Origin: Isoetes taiwanensis
Lineage: Eukaryota; Streptophyta; Lycopodiopsida; Isoetales; Isoetaceae
DNA length: 64,000 nt
Assembly (NCBI GenBank): GCA_021234155.1
Contig: JAJEKV010000569.1
Span: forward strand, 62,001-126,000
Direction: 5' to 3'
Shown: positions 47,660 through 59,925 of the stretch, one piece after another
Position numbering within the stretch: the stretch's first letter is position 1
Layout of the letters: each line of letters begins with the position of its first letter
Position numbers and translations under genes: made by a program
The notes under the pieces: model-generated
Database searches by the model: none
Told to the model about the DNA's origin: nothing
Seen by the model: only the letters and a program-made list of their open reading frames with translations

Positions 47660-48780
47660 GCCTTAGGAATAGGTGGTTGAAATTCCATCCAAATAGATGT
47701 GGATCGGCATTTACGAATGGAGATCTTCTTGAGGACATCTATGTCACGCAACCGGTTTTAGTACCGGCCGGAAAACAAGGTATGTAAACTGGAAGGCCAT
47801 TTATATGGCTTAAAGCGAACATCTTGTATTTGGTACAAGTTTGATGATGCCTTAAGCATGAAGAGTTTCAACTTGCTGTGATTCTAATGTTTGCATCAAG
47901 TGCATGGGAGGTATGTATTTGATTTTAGTGCTGCTATGTGGATGATATGCTTGCAATGGGCAGCAATCTTCTTGATGTTTCAAGCATAAATCTAAATAAC
48001 TACTTGAGGTTTAAGATGAAAAAATTTGGGTGCAACTAGCTCTTTCTTGGTGTCTACGGATACATCGTGAAATGGGAGGAAGAAGGCTAATTCATTTGAT
48101 TTTTGAGCAATTTCGCATGGCGATTTATGGCATGTTTCCCACGCCGCTGGGGCGGCATAAGTGTTGAAGATGAACTTTGTTTGTGAGCAATGTGATCATC
48201 TTCTCCTACCATATGGCGACTTATTTGGGGAGTTTGATGTATCTCTTGACCATAACCACGACTGTTCGTCGTTTTCTTGTGCTTGCATTAGCAGATTCAG
48301 TTAACCCTTTATTGCTGGAGTTCAAAGCATTGGCGGTACTTTAAGCGTGTTCTTCGCTATTTACGGGAACAAATTCTCTGTTCACTACCAGTAGCACGAA
48401 TGTTTTATGGAGGTTGCGATGGGGTGGATAAGCCAAAAGCAATCTGCTGTAGCACGATCTTCAGCAGAGGCAAGATGATACTTTATCTACTGAACTTGCA
48501 GATCTTGTTTGTTATATTCGTTTGCTTGATGATGTTGTGGTATTTACTGACTATTCATGTTTATGGACAACCAAGTTGCATGAAAGCTGAAAGCGTCCAG
48601 GGACATCATCCTCGGACAAGCGACCCAATCAATTCGTGCCTTCTGCCTTGCCCCGGGTGCAATGGTTGCGAGATATATTTACTAAGCCCTTTTTAAAAAG
48701 TTTGTACAATTTAGATTAGCACTTGGTGTTATACCATTTGGTAACCCAGTTATCGACTAAAGGGGGTGTTAAATTCAAAA
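47660..48780 (+). pseudogene. Copia reverse transcriptase and RNase H remnant
   Basis: These domains copy element RNA into DNA and remove the RNA strand. Reading rightward through several frames I see AFTNGDLLEDIYVTQP (47680s), VCKLEGHLYGLK, the RT active-site text CYVDDMLAMGSN (47935s) and LRFKMKNLG. The RNase H part follows: SQKQSAVARSSAEA (48432s), DNQVA and LRDIFTKPF near the end, then FRLALGV. The order and motifs match copia pol. Repeated frameshifts and stops mean it is inactive. Confidence 0.88.
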
Positions 48781-49013
48781 TTGTACATTTAGGTACATTA
48801 GATACATTAATGTACATTAGAGTACGATTAGATACATTGAATTACATCATGTACATCTCTGGCCTGAGGTCTTTGTTTTTCAGTGGTTGACCTTTGATTG
48901 CCATTTATTCATATATTTATAGATTACATGCCATCAGAATATCCAGATTGTTTCTATTCTATTCCTATTGTGTCTCTTCATTCTTTTTTCGCTTTGACTC
49001 CTCTGTCTTTGCA
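48767..49013 (+). repeat. Right LTR of the copia element
   Basis: It begins TGTTAAATTC directly after the purine tract AAAGGGGG and repeats the left LTR text. The end is set near TTTGCA at 49013 by comparison with the left copy. It could extend a few bases to CACA at 49023. Confidence 0.75.
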
Positions 49014-49129
49014 AGTTTGCACAAGGCATCTAAAAATTTAGCTGTTATAATTAACCACTAAGGAACCACTATACATGTGGTTACTTATACAAAAATAATA
49101 ATCTTAATAGAAACCACATATTATAGTGG

Positions 49130-49670
49130 TTTTATAAGTAGGATATGGTTTTCATCTTTGGTTTTTATTGCAACATGGTTTTATTTAAATTGATAATGGT
49201 TTCTAGCATGGCTTTTTTGTTAGTTTATTGATACAACATGGGTTATTAAGTTGGTAATGGGTTTATGGTATGTTTTTTCAATGCTAGACGATGATTTTCC
49301 ACATTGGTTTTCTTTTGTAGTATGGTTTACTAAAGAATTAGTGTAGTTTGAAGGTGGTTTTCATTGCCAATTTAAATACCTAGTGATTATTCATTTTGGT
49401 TTTTATTGCCGAAATTGTTTATTAAAAATGACCACATTGGTTTTCTTTTGTAGTATGGTTTATTAAAATTAATGTAGTTTACAAAGTGGTTTTTACTGCC
49501 AATATAATTAAATATCTAGTGGTTATTCATATTGTTTTTCTATTGCGTAATTGTCTACTAAAATCGATTATGGTTTGTAGCATGGTTCGCGAACCAATTT
49601 AATTTGCATGGTGGTTATTTTATAATTCCCAACCAAAAAGGGTGGTTATTCATAGTGCTTTATTCATAAA
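49130..49670. repeat. Degenerate GGTTTTTATTGCC-type array
   Basis: Words such as GTGGTTTTCATTGCC, TTGGTTTTTATTGCC, TGGTTTTCTTTTGTAG and TAGTGGTTATTCAT recur. CCTAGTGATTATTCAT and ATCTAGTGGTTATTCAT lie about 130 bp apart. No coding frame. Confidence 0.7.
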
Positions 49671-52600
49671 CCTCAATAGATATTATGCTTCCATGATGTA
49701 GATTAAATTATTTGATATGCTACAAAATTTATATTTTGTGGCTTATATTTTATATCTTCTACAAGCATTTAAGACAATCCCTCCGAAGACCCTAGAAATT
49801 TTGATGGAAATGGCTCACAATCAAAATCTTTTAATAGTGGATTTTTTTAAGATTGTTTAAGTTCAAAATAATTGGGACATTTGTATGCCCAATGATTCTA
49901 AAACAATATATCTAACCCTTTGCTTCAACAAAGTATGCAAAGATGTAACGTTAATCCATGGAAACACTTGGGTAATATTAAAACAATGTCTTCAATAAGG
50001 GCGGATTTAAGGGCCTAGGTTATGTTGCGTGGTTACTAGACCTAGGCCAATAGAAAGCATGAAAATACAGAAGCCATGTTTGAGATCGATTTTCCCCAAT
50101 GGTTAATGACATCCGAAGAACAATTTGTTGAACCCTAGTTTAGATGGACATAAGGTCGGCATACATTTGAATAAAAGCACAAACAAGAATGATTTAATTT
50201 CAACATCAAAATGAGATATAACAAAATGGCTTCTAACATGAGGAGCATAATGTCATTTAATCGTGCTTTTAAATAGGGGAATGATTTAGAAAAAAAAAAA
50301 CATCACATAAAGCAAAAATTAGAAAGGTACAAAATAAAAAAGCTTTAGAATCTAGTCAAAATCGGTTACTCGGATCGCTTCAAATTTAAGGACATAAGTG
50401 GATCCCAAGGAAGAATTCAAAAAGAGATATGTTTTGTTGGTGCCAAGGAAAATTAAAAGATATCTTTACCTTCAATTTAGAACAAATATTTCTAAGATCT
50501 TTCCCAATAGCAAAATGGCATCTGACTTTAGCTTCCTTTCACATTCATCTAGGGGTTTAATTGTTCTTACATGTTAACTATAACACATGACGTTTAAGTT
50601 ACTAATTAATGAGGGGTTTGGTCGAAGATTTCCGTTCAACCTTGTTCTCGAATCGGCACCAAATCGACTGTACTATTTTATGGTGGAGGGCATTTTAGCA
50701 AATATATAATATACAGGGATATTTTAACAGGGAAATTTTTAAAATGCCCTTGTAATTTGGAGCAATTGCCAAAATGCCCTTGTATATTCAAATATTGTTA
50801 ATTTTTCTTACCCTAGAAAAAATTTTATGGCAACAAGGCTCTTGGGTATTTCGCATCAATTTTGCATCGCCTAACTAGATCACTATTTTAGCATCGTCTA
50901 CACTCCATCAATGATTCAAATCGCTTTTGGCACATTTTCTTGAGGATCCGCTTTTACATTGAACAATTATGCATGCATCTCTCTTTCTACATTTTCTTAA
51001 TAATCGTGTGGACAAGGTGGACAAATTTGTGGTAAGAAGCTTGATTATGGTGGCAAGATGGCTATGGATAGTCATCATGCTCATTTTTGTGTTTTTTGAA
51101 AATCTATTGCAAAGCTTTTATTGAATGGCTACATGCTCCCAGATCCTTAGAGGCCGGAGCTATAATGGATGTAATCGACTTTTTCTTTTTAATCGAGTCT
51201 CGAGATTAAAAGCTTTGGCTAGAGGGGGATCTACAACAAAACACATTTGATGTGCAACAATATTTAGTCTCTTTGTTTTGGAGCAGAACTAGTTGATCAT
51301 TGGGGCAATGGAAGAAAATTTCCAAAGATTGTTGAGCTTCTTAGGAGTGGCTAGTCTAAGATGGAAAAAGGACACCATATCTACTTTGTTTAAACGGGAG
51401 TGTGCGAACAAAACAAATCCAGCAATAGCCATCGGGAGCCGTGGGCGATCCTACCGGAGTCGGCAGGAACTAAGAAGAAGGGAAAATGGTAGAGGATGCA
51501 TGAAGGGAAAATGGTGGAGAGAATGATTTGGCAGCTATTAGCTTCTTCCAGCAGATAGTTTGCATGCAAGGCCATAGCTCTTAGGGTAAAAGAAACCAAA
51601 CAGTGTAAAATAGGGGCATTTTGATAAATATTAGAAATAAAAGGGCATTTTGACAAAAAAAAACTAAAATACAAAGGCTTTTTTTTTTTTGCTGTGGTTG
51701 CCTAACCCCCCATTGCCCAAGATTCCTAGCTATGCCACGCGGTCGTACACGCCACCAAGCTTTTAATCTCAACCATTAGATTTCTTAATTTCTCAAGATC
51801 GGGACGGCGTGAAAATTACTTCCCTCTTCTCCCACCATCCCGATTCCTCCTCTCTCGCTTCTTTGTTGCCCATTTTGGCAACATGGACCAAAGATCTATG
51901 TATCAAAACCTTTGTTTCATTTTCCTTTAAGGAGAAGTTCCGTGCTATTGTGATCCCATCGAGTTTGGGAAGACATTTGACCAAGATTGGAAGACATTGG
52001 GGATCTCCTATTATGGCCCTAGTCTTTTCCTTTGAGGTAAAACACTTTTCTAGACACATTCCCATTTGTTTAACATTTTCCTTTGATTTGAAGACCAAAA
52101 AAGGCTATAGCAAGTTTATCAAGGAGGCACAAGACATTTTACCAAAGCTCAACCTTTTATGAAGCTTGCTTGAGTTGCATTGGTAGTTGAAGTCACACAC
52201 ATGAGGATGCTACCCTAGAAGTGAAATTTGCTCTTGTTCTAGCCTTGAAGTTTGGAAGACCCTTTATAGAAGTTTGGAAGACCTTAGGCTTTGAGCAGAC
52301 CTATCTTCACTAGGAGGTATGAATTGAGCCTTAGAAACAATTTGAGATAAGATCAATTGCTACAGAGGTACCCATCTCTATTTCATTCCATTCATCTTAC
52401 ATTCCCTTTCCATATCCCAAGAGCCTTCAAAAATTTTCCCTTACCATTGTTTCCACTTTTGAGACCTTTTCTCCTCATTCCACTACTTATTTTTATTGAT
52501 CCCACCTTCATTTGAGAATTGTCCCTTAGTGATCTTGAAAAACTTCAAAGGCAAGAAAACTCTTTTTTCATCCTCATCTCATCTACCTAAACCCTAGTAT

Positions 52601-55600
52601 AGCCTATTTACACCTTTTCCCCATCTTTTTTTCCCATGACTTTTCACCATCCCTATGTTGCAATATTCATTGACCATGGGTCAAAAGGGACAAAAAATTC
52701 AAATGTTTCAGTTTGGCCTAAAAACCCCTAGATAGAAAGCTTGGCAAAAAGAGCTGACTTGGTCTTTTAAATTAAAAACCTTTGGGAAGACCTTCAAATT
52801 TGATTCTTGGGATGCGCCAAAAAAATAAAACCTATTCTAGCCCATCTACCCTATCTATTTCTGCATAGTTCCAAGTCACCCCCAATTTTTCCACGTGGCA
52901 AAGAGGGCGTGGGGGCCGGAACCACGGGCTGGTTGTCCCCTCACAGGCACTAAAGTTATGATGGGGTCAACTTTGTTCCTTATATACAAGAGCTTCCAGA
53001 CTAGTCTTTGCCCGTGGGATATATCACAATTGAAAATTTTCACCTAACCCTAGAAAATAAGGGAAGTCTGCTAAATCCGCCAATTCGTTGCCTAGATCCT
53101 GACAGTTCGCCAATTTTCGCCTCAAATTAGCTCCTAAACCTTTTCGAAACCAGGGATCCTTTGTGGCACTTGATTCGATAGAAATTGCTCAATTTGGGCC
53201 TCAAATCACTCAACCGAAGCTAGCTTGGAAGAGCGGTTCTTAAGCCAAGAAAACAGATCAAATCAATACGCCCCTCGTAGATAGACCTCTGTGATCTTGG
53301 CGCTTTTTGATATTCGATATTATCTTGCTCGCTCCATTTGGATTTTGGTTTGCTTTCTGTTGTTAGGGATTGAAGACCACCGTGTGACTTGTTCGACAAT
53401 TGAGGCACTTCAACTACAACTCAAAAATCATTTCATTTGGCTTCCTTTGGGGTCCGGAGATTCGCTAGATGCTCATATGAGACCTGAATTTGGCTTTCAA
53501 GCACTATTATATGTTGGAATTTGGTAAACCTCACGACACTATCAAATTTCTTGTGTTCTGATTCCATAATGCATAGTCTTTGCCTGGAAATTTATTGTCA
53601 CCATTGTATATTCATCTTTTTTAATCCTCGTGATTGTGCTTTTTGAAGCTAAAAAACAAAAAACAAAACCCAAAATATTTATTTCAAGTTATATTCTTTT
53701 CAGATAGTTGCATTTCATCTTCATAAAAACCTTAGAAACCTACACATACAGAGAAAACACATAAAAAGACTTTTTTCCATTACTGTCACAGAGTTTGTTC
53801 TTTGCTTGAGGCCTCGGCTACTTACAGAGAAACTAAAACTCTTTTTTGCTATTAAAACCCTATGCACATGATATAGGGGCTATTTTGAAGCTGCCTGCAC
53901 AGATCCCAACTCAAAAATTCCTTATCAAACTCCATCCGCAAAATTTGGCTCTCTGCTTTTGCACCGCCAACTTTTTGACCCGACTTTGACCTAGATTTTC
54001 TCAACCTTCCCCTATTCAAATCAAGTCAAATCTTCACCATCAGTTTCCTCTGCTTGTTGATCATCTATACCACCAATCACATCTCAAAAATCTCACAAGG
54101 TGTGTCTGCAAGGCCAATTTTTGCTCTGACAGTTTTTTTAGGGCCAGGGGACTCTAGTGATTTTGAAAACCAAGATCCCAAAAAAATGACTTTTCTCGCT
54201 TCATATATTCGAGGGATTGATCACCCTAAGTGATCTGGAGGTCCTAACCATTTTGTTTGAGCTTCCTTGAGGTTAGACTAAAATTCCGTGTTTTTAGCCT
54301 AACATTCGCTTTTTCGACTTTTTCTTTGGTAGTTTTTTCCCTTAAACTCGAACTAGTAAGTTTAATAATCTTACGCTAGTTTTCCCTTTAATAAGGTAGA
54401 TTTACACAAAAAATATATATATATTTGCACGGCGAAGTAGGAGATCTGGCTATGGCGACCGCGCCACGCCTCCTCAGAACGCGGCTTTTTTTCTCAGAAT
54501 GTGACCACCCAAACCGTAAGTTTTTTTCTCGCCACAACCGCAATTTTTTGGAGTTTTTTGTTGGCTTGTTATAGAATTAGAGGAAAGGTGACATTCAAAG
54601 TGACTTGACTTCTGATCCTAAGCTTCCTTCAAAGTGTAAGCAAAATTTTGTTGCAATTTCTTAAACATGAAAGTGAGCTTTAAGATGTGAATAAACGTGT
54701 TTTGCTTACCGATCATTGAATGGTTTCCACCGGGGAAAAAAAGGATACCATGTTTTTTTCTAATGCCACCAAATTCTTTTCGATAACTTCGTCCTTACTT
54801 GTGATATGTATCACGGGTTTTTCCTCAGAACGTGATAGGTTTATTTGATGTTGATATGGCTATTGATTCAAGATGCTTCTTTCCAAAAGAGCAAAACGTA
54901 TAATTTTATTTTTTATTCTTTATTTTATTCTTGGTTTCACTGGCCCCACCGCTTGGTGCGGCGACACTTAAGATTTTCCCTCAAGCACCTTCATCATGAA
55001 TACTATATTGTTGCAAAAGATTCTAAGTTTGCCAAATAACATTTAGTAAAAAGGTGCAAATTGTGAAGTCTTCCATGTCATGTTCTTTATGCATTCAATT
55101 GTCCCAGAGGAGGTTTCATTTACTAAGTTCTTAAATTTTATTTGAGGAGTTTAAAGTTCCAAAATGACAAGTGCATTAATCACAAATGGTATGAATGATA
55201 TTCAATTCCTTTACCTTTTAGTCCAATTGTATCTTTCTCTATTATGCATGGTTATCCTCTATACTATGTCACGCAATGCCTTTAGTAACAAATATTTTCT
55301 AGAGATTGTCGATTCGGTATATCATGTTTGCAAAAAAGCTAATAAATTTTGGTGCTTTTTAAGGATGTTTGATTTTTTCTAAACCCGACAAACCTTAATT
55401 TGATTTAATTAGATGGTGATGGCAATGGCATCAACCCCCAAAAAAGTGTGTAGAAATCTGTCCTTGCATAGAGATGGTACTTTGTACTCTTGTAATGCTA
55501 GGGTTGTGTATAATTTGTGGGAACGATTTTTAAAGCATGTATCAGATTTGAGGTTAATTCCACGTGATAGGGTTGGAACTCATTAGCACCCAATGAATGT

Positions 55601-57170
55601 TGGAAAAGATACTGCACAAACATGTAAATTCCTCGTAAGGATATAAACCAAAAATACAACTATTGCTTTGAAACATCTTGGGCCTACTAAGTAGGTTGGA
55701 TGCATAACTGAACTTTAGAAAATTTGAAAGGTCATGGTAGTCCAATGTTTAATGCTTGTTGGATTGGTTCGCGGATCGATCTTGAACATGCATTATCTCG
55801 CTTCAAACTCGCTTTTATTTGGTAAAATTTCGCAATGAAGATTCGAAAATAACAACCGGTTTGGTACTAGTTATGAACCAAGTATTTAAAGTTTAGAAGG
55901 CCCGGTTGAGAGTGGTGCGACTGCTTGTTTTTTTATGTACATGCTTTTGGAAGATAGTGTAAAACGACTTCAATGCAGATGTCATTAAATGTGAGGTCGT
56001 TGGCATGGGCCAAAAAAAAACGTGGTTTCAAAATTCTCAAAGATGCGTGGCAAAGTTAGCAACATTCTTGATGTCATTATAAATTTCTTGATATCATTCC
56101 CCGATGCAAAGTGGTTGGTCCAATCCTTATGCTACATGATAAACAAAAGTCTATTCACCCAAATATGCAAAGTTAAACGACTTTAAAGCGTGGTTCGATT
56201 GATTGCAACTTGTGAATCGGTGCTTAGAAGGTTTGGTAGGCATTTGAAAACTAGTCTTCTTTTTTCAGTAAATATTTACCAAAGGCATTATACTAGTGAA
56301 GAAATGATGTCTCACCGAAAGGTGATTTGACAACCAAAAATAGTGCACTCGCCTACATATCGGTGGTTCTGATGAAGCCCGAGCCTGAACTTTTGATAAG
56401 CTGGCGGTGAAGAAAAGACATGCCTTCTACATCACATGCGTACCATAACCCAACAACCCAAATTTGACAAGCAAAAGCCCAAATTTGATAAGCACAGTTC
56501 GACAAGCAGCACCCAAATTTGAAGAAGCGGGAGGGTTTGTGTCTAGAATGGAGCATGTCGGATTCAGTCGCCTCCAAGCAACCATCAGATCTTCATTACT
56601 TTTGTTTGCAAACGATGATTTTCATGAAGCTTGTCGACGAGGTTCCGAAGGATGTTATTTTACAATAGTGTCGATTCTTGCCACAATGGGTGGGTCCGAT
56701 CGAGCCAATTTTTGAGCAACCAGTTTTTGTTTCAATACCATATGTTTACCTTGTCAAAGCCAAATTGCAATGCAAGGATCAATAACGACTTTTAATTACC
56801 ATGTGGTTAACCCTTAATGGTGGTTTCCTTTGCCAATAGCTCAAAGAAGATTGACAAATTCTTATCCAAAGAACATGTTTGGTGTAGTTCGATTTCATTC
56901 CATTATCCCCGCGATTTTTATCAAAATATTGCCCTGGAGGGTTAACCAACAAACCATCTTAGATTGCATATAGTCAAGACTATGTCACAGATCCTAGTTT
57001 AGCTAAATTCTTTTTATACAATAGTTGTGAGGCTTCATTTATTGTTGGCAATTATTATTTTAGCATGATTTTATACTTCCCCATTAATTGGGTAAGGTTT
57101 AACCAACATTTATTCATCATGAAGCTAGAGGAACAACATCAAGCTTTATCAATCTTAGCGTTGGTCGCCT
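49671..57170. other. AT-rich region without recognisable gene
   Basis: This is 7.5 kb of AT-rich DNA with only short frames. A 117-codon plus-strand frame (51809-52162) and overlapping minus-strand 101-codon frame (51793-52098) show no family I know. Words of the GGGCATTTTG type recur in both orientations near 50690-50790 and 51610-51650. A 72-codon frame at 55164-55382 and an 83-codon frame at 56464-56715 are also unassigned. Confidence 0.4.
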
Positions 57171-57176
57171 CAAAAC

Positions 57177-57198
57177 AAAAAAAAAAAAAAAAAAAAAA
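57177..57198 (+). repeat. 22-base poly(A) tract
   Basis: A pure run of 22 A follows CGCCTCAAAAC. It may mark the 3' end of a retroposed sequence to its left, but no open frame or polyadenylation signal supports that. Confidence 0.7.
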
Positions 57199-57372
57199 TA
57201 TTTCTTAATTGATTATGGCGCCGTTTCTCCCTTCAATTTTTCCCTAACCTTTGCCCCAACCCTCGGCCTTCTTCGCTAGTTAAATTTTTCTCTTTTAACA
57301 ATTATAAGAAAACACAATGGCGTTTTGCAAAAATACCGGAGGAGACTAGATGTAAATCTGGCCGATTAAAAA

Positions 57373-57398
57373 ACTATTCTATTCTATTCTATTCTATT
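57373..57398. repeat. (CTATT)n microsatellite
   Basis: Five copies follow GCCGATTAAAAAA. The text before it (GGAGACTAGATGTAAATCTG) resembles a LINE 3' untranslated end, so the tract may be an element tail. Confidence 0.9.
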
Positions 57399-57468
57399 GT
57401 ATTTTATTTCTCCCACCTTATTTGGTTTTGATCATTATTTCTCCCGCTCATTTTTTTTCCCTTTACAG

Positions 57469-57640
57469 AGGCTCAGACGCCATAGCCATGGTGCCCATGG
57501 CTTTTCTGGCTTTGATCAAAACGTATCCGATCTGATACGTTGGATGCATAGGAGCTCTAATCTGATGGAAGCGTCTGGGCAACTAGCCCTGCATGGCAAA
57601 GATTCACTTGATAAACTGCTCCGACTGGCCATTCCGACCG
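57469..57640 (+). other. Isolated exon candidate
   Basis: A 172 bp segment is preceded by TTTTCCCTTTACAG and ends ACCG|GTATGTCC, a good acceptor and donor pair. It is open in one frame throughout and reads GFDQNVSDLIRWMHRSSNLM and LALHGKDSLDKLLRLAIPTG, an ordinary soluble, helical-looking protein. I do not recognise the family. No partner exon could be tied to it in the T-rich DNA to the right. Confidence 0.35.
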
Positions 57641-59190
57641 GTATGTCCCCTAAAACCTCCACTTTTAGGTTTAATCTCTTCTTCTCATGCTTTTTTCTTT
57701 CATCTTTCATCTGTTGCTTATTTTCTTTCATCCTTCGTAGATTTAATCTCTGTTTCTCATGCAATTCGCTTCATCTTTCAGGCAATGCTTCGTCTTTTTT
57801 CGTCTTTGCCGCTCCAATGTAATATGTCACTCTTCCTTTTTCGTGTTTTTTACTTGTTGGTTTGGTCTTCTGGATCTGAGGTTTGGTTTTTGTTTTGTTT
57901 CTTGTTGATGTTAGGCGTACATTTTGGCGCATTTACAAGAAGAAATCAACCGAATGTTTCTCGTCATTGCCTTACATTTCTGCCCTTCTTAACGCCCTTT
58001 TTGGACTCTATTATGGACTCTTGAAGCGGGAGGAATGACTCTTGTCACTTTTAATTGCATGGGCTGCATTTTGAGTTGATCTATTCAGCCATATTTCTAA
58101 GGTTTTCTCAAAAATCTTCAAAGGTAATTGATAAGCAAAAAAGCAAGCCAAAAACCGAGCAAAATCGCTTTTACTAACTCGAGATATGAATGCAAGTTAA
58201 ACCGCCAATATTTGGCAATCGTTGTGCTTGTTTTGAGCGGCCGCTTTTACCCACATTTTTTTTCTTCATGGACACAAACGGTTTATAATAGTGAGATCAA
58301 CGTCAAGCAGTTCTCATGTATGTCCTCGTCTGTTATGGTAATTTGAAACTTTTGTTTCTATAGTATTTTGTCCTCCCGCTCCTTTCTAGTCTATTCTATT
58401 CCCCTTTATTATATTCTACTTTATTCTTTTTCATTTATTGCTTTCAGATCTTCCGGATGCTTAATCTTCCTCTTTATTTTTACTCCAGAGACACGCCATC
58501 CAAACAAAAAATGCGACTTTCTACCTCTTAGCCTCTCTATTTTTTTTCCGATTAATGTTGTTATATGGTCAAGATATTCCTTTTTTTTCCAAAGACATCT
58601 TTGTTGGAGTAAGTATATATCTTAACTTTTCATTTCAATTCCAAAGGGCTATATTGATCATCCATCCGCCATTGCGTATCCCAAGTGTGGTAGGAGATAT
58701 TCTTGCAAGGTTGATGCAAGTTAACCCTTTATTTTATATACAAAAATGGGAATTTTTCTTCTATTTTTATTTAGACATGTAAAGTAGATCAGCTTTTTTC
58801 GATTACGCATTTGTAGCAATGACCAAATATCGCTTTGACATGGCAAACAGTTTCTACTCCCGCAAAACACTTCATCAAGCATGTGTAAAGGGTTATAGCT
58901 TATGTTTGTTATATTTCAAGCATTTCCGTAACATGATTCAAGGATCCGCACGTTGGCCCAAACATTTTGATCATTCATTCTTTTAAAGTTTTGTTCTTTT
59001 TATTAAAATTTTGTTGCATGTTTTATTTTATATATCCTAGTTTTTGTAGTATCAAGTGCAATATTAACTCAAAATTTGGAGCACTAAAAGTACCGTCGTG
59101 ATATTTCTGGAAATAAATTTATCATTCTTTAAGAGTTTTTGGAAATGGTTGGGGTTCAAATCCCCTTGCTCCCTAATTTTTTGTAGAAGC
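57641..59190. other. T-rich region without recognisable gene
   Basis: Pyrimidine-rich plus strand; frames such as 57593-58024 and 58368-58625 follow the bias. Near 59147-59172 GGGGTTCAAATCCCC followed by TTGCTCCCTA looks like the 3' half of a tRNA, but no matching 5' half is present, so a decayed SINE or tRNA relic is possible. Confidence 0.35.
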
Positions 59191-59229
59191 CACTACAGTC
59201 CATAAGAAACCATTTGCAATTAGTGTACT

Positions 59230-59900
59230 AGCCTAAACTTGGAATGCTTCAAACAACATAATGTTAGTGGTTATTATTATTGGTTTATAAATGACATTAC
59301 TGGTTATCATTATAGTTTTAGTAGTTAATCATTATTATTTTTGGTTATCATTATTGGTTAACGAGATATTAATTTTCGTTATCATTATTGGTTAATAAAT
59401 CACACTACTGGTTATCATTATTGGTTTACTAGTTATCATTATTAGTTTATTATTGGTTTATAGATGACCATAACAAAACCATGCATATTTGGAACAAACA
59501 AATACACCTAAGATTTCAGCTTTGCAAAACCATGTGCGTTTACCATGGCATGACTAGTGCATTTACCATGACATTTAGTCATGTCAGTTTACCACAATAA
59601 TGAACCACATTATAGAATCACATGAATGAACACCATATTAAACCACATCCACAACCTTCATGTTATACCACATGGACAAACCATACACTTAAAATGGTAT
59701 AATATACCACATTCATATATCAACATGCAAAACCACTTTGACAAACTCTATAAAGAAGCCCATCCATCTAACCATCTTAAAAAACTTCACAAGAGAACCT
59801 ATTAGTTTCGCCACATATGGTTTTTAATGATATCAACCCACAAACATGCATTGGTTTTGTAGAATGGTTTTATAGTCATAACCATGGGAAAAACCATGTA
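59230..59900. repeat. GGTTAT array switching strand to AAACCA array
   Basis: From 59260 to 59465 the plus strand repeats GGTTATCATTATTGGTTTA-like text. From about 59470 to 59900 it instead carries AAACCA, ACCACAT and CAAAACCATG words, the complement style. The polarity flips within a few bases near 59465. Confidence 0.75.
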
Positions 59901-59925
59901 GAGTTTTAATTTTGGATGCCTTGTG

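Larger units (their letters stand above)
44687..49013 (+). mobile_element. Decayed Ty1/copia retrotransposon with both LTRs
   Basis: Two diverged copies of a ~240 bp sequence flank a 3.8 kb interior. A primer-site remnant (TTGTCTCAGAG, 44924-44934, against TGGTATCAGAG) follows the left LTR. A purine tract AAAGGGGG (48759-48766) precedes the right LTR. Gag and integrase are not recognisable in 45000-47500, where minus-strand frames are shadows. The pol end is clear and on the plus strand. Exact ends are approximate because the LTRs have diverged. Confidence 0.85.
49020..59925. mobile_element. Possible second CACTA-like element (CACAAGGCATC ends)
   Basis: The word CACAAGGCATCTAAAAATT at 49020 has an inverted partner CACAAGGCATCCAAAATT ending at 59925 on the minus strand. 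Just inside each end are arrays of GGTTTT words that read inward (49130-49670 plus strand; 59470-59900 as AAACCA on the plus strand). This repeats the architecture of the 4.0-11.6 kb element. Flanking triplets (TTG, TGC) do not match, no transposase is seen, and the left end overlaps the copia LTR edge, so confidence is low. Confidence 0.3.

Noticed and set aside
50690-51660. Inverted GGGCATTTTG words as terminal repeats of an element
   Set aside because: The words are short, A/T-padded and occur several times on each side. No extended inverted match or target duplication was found.
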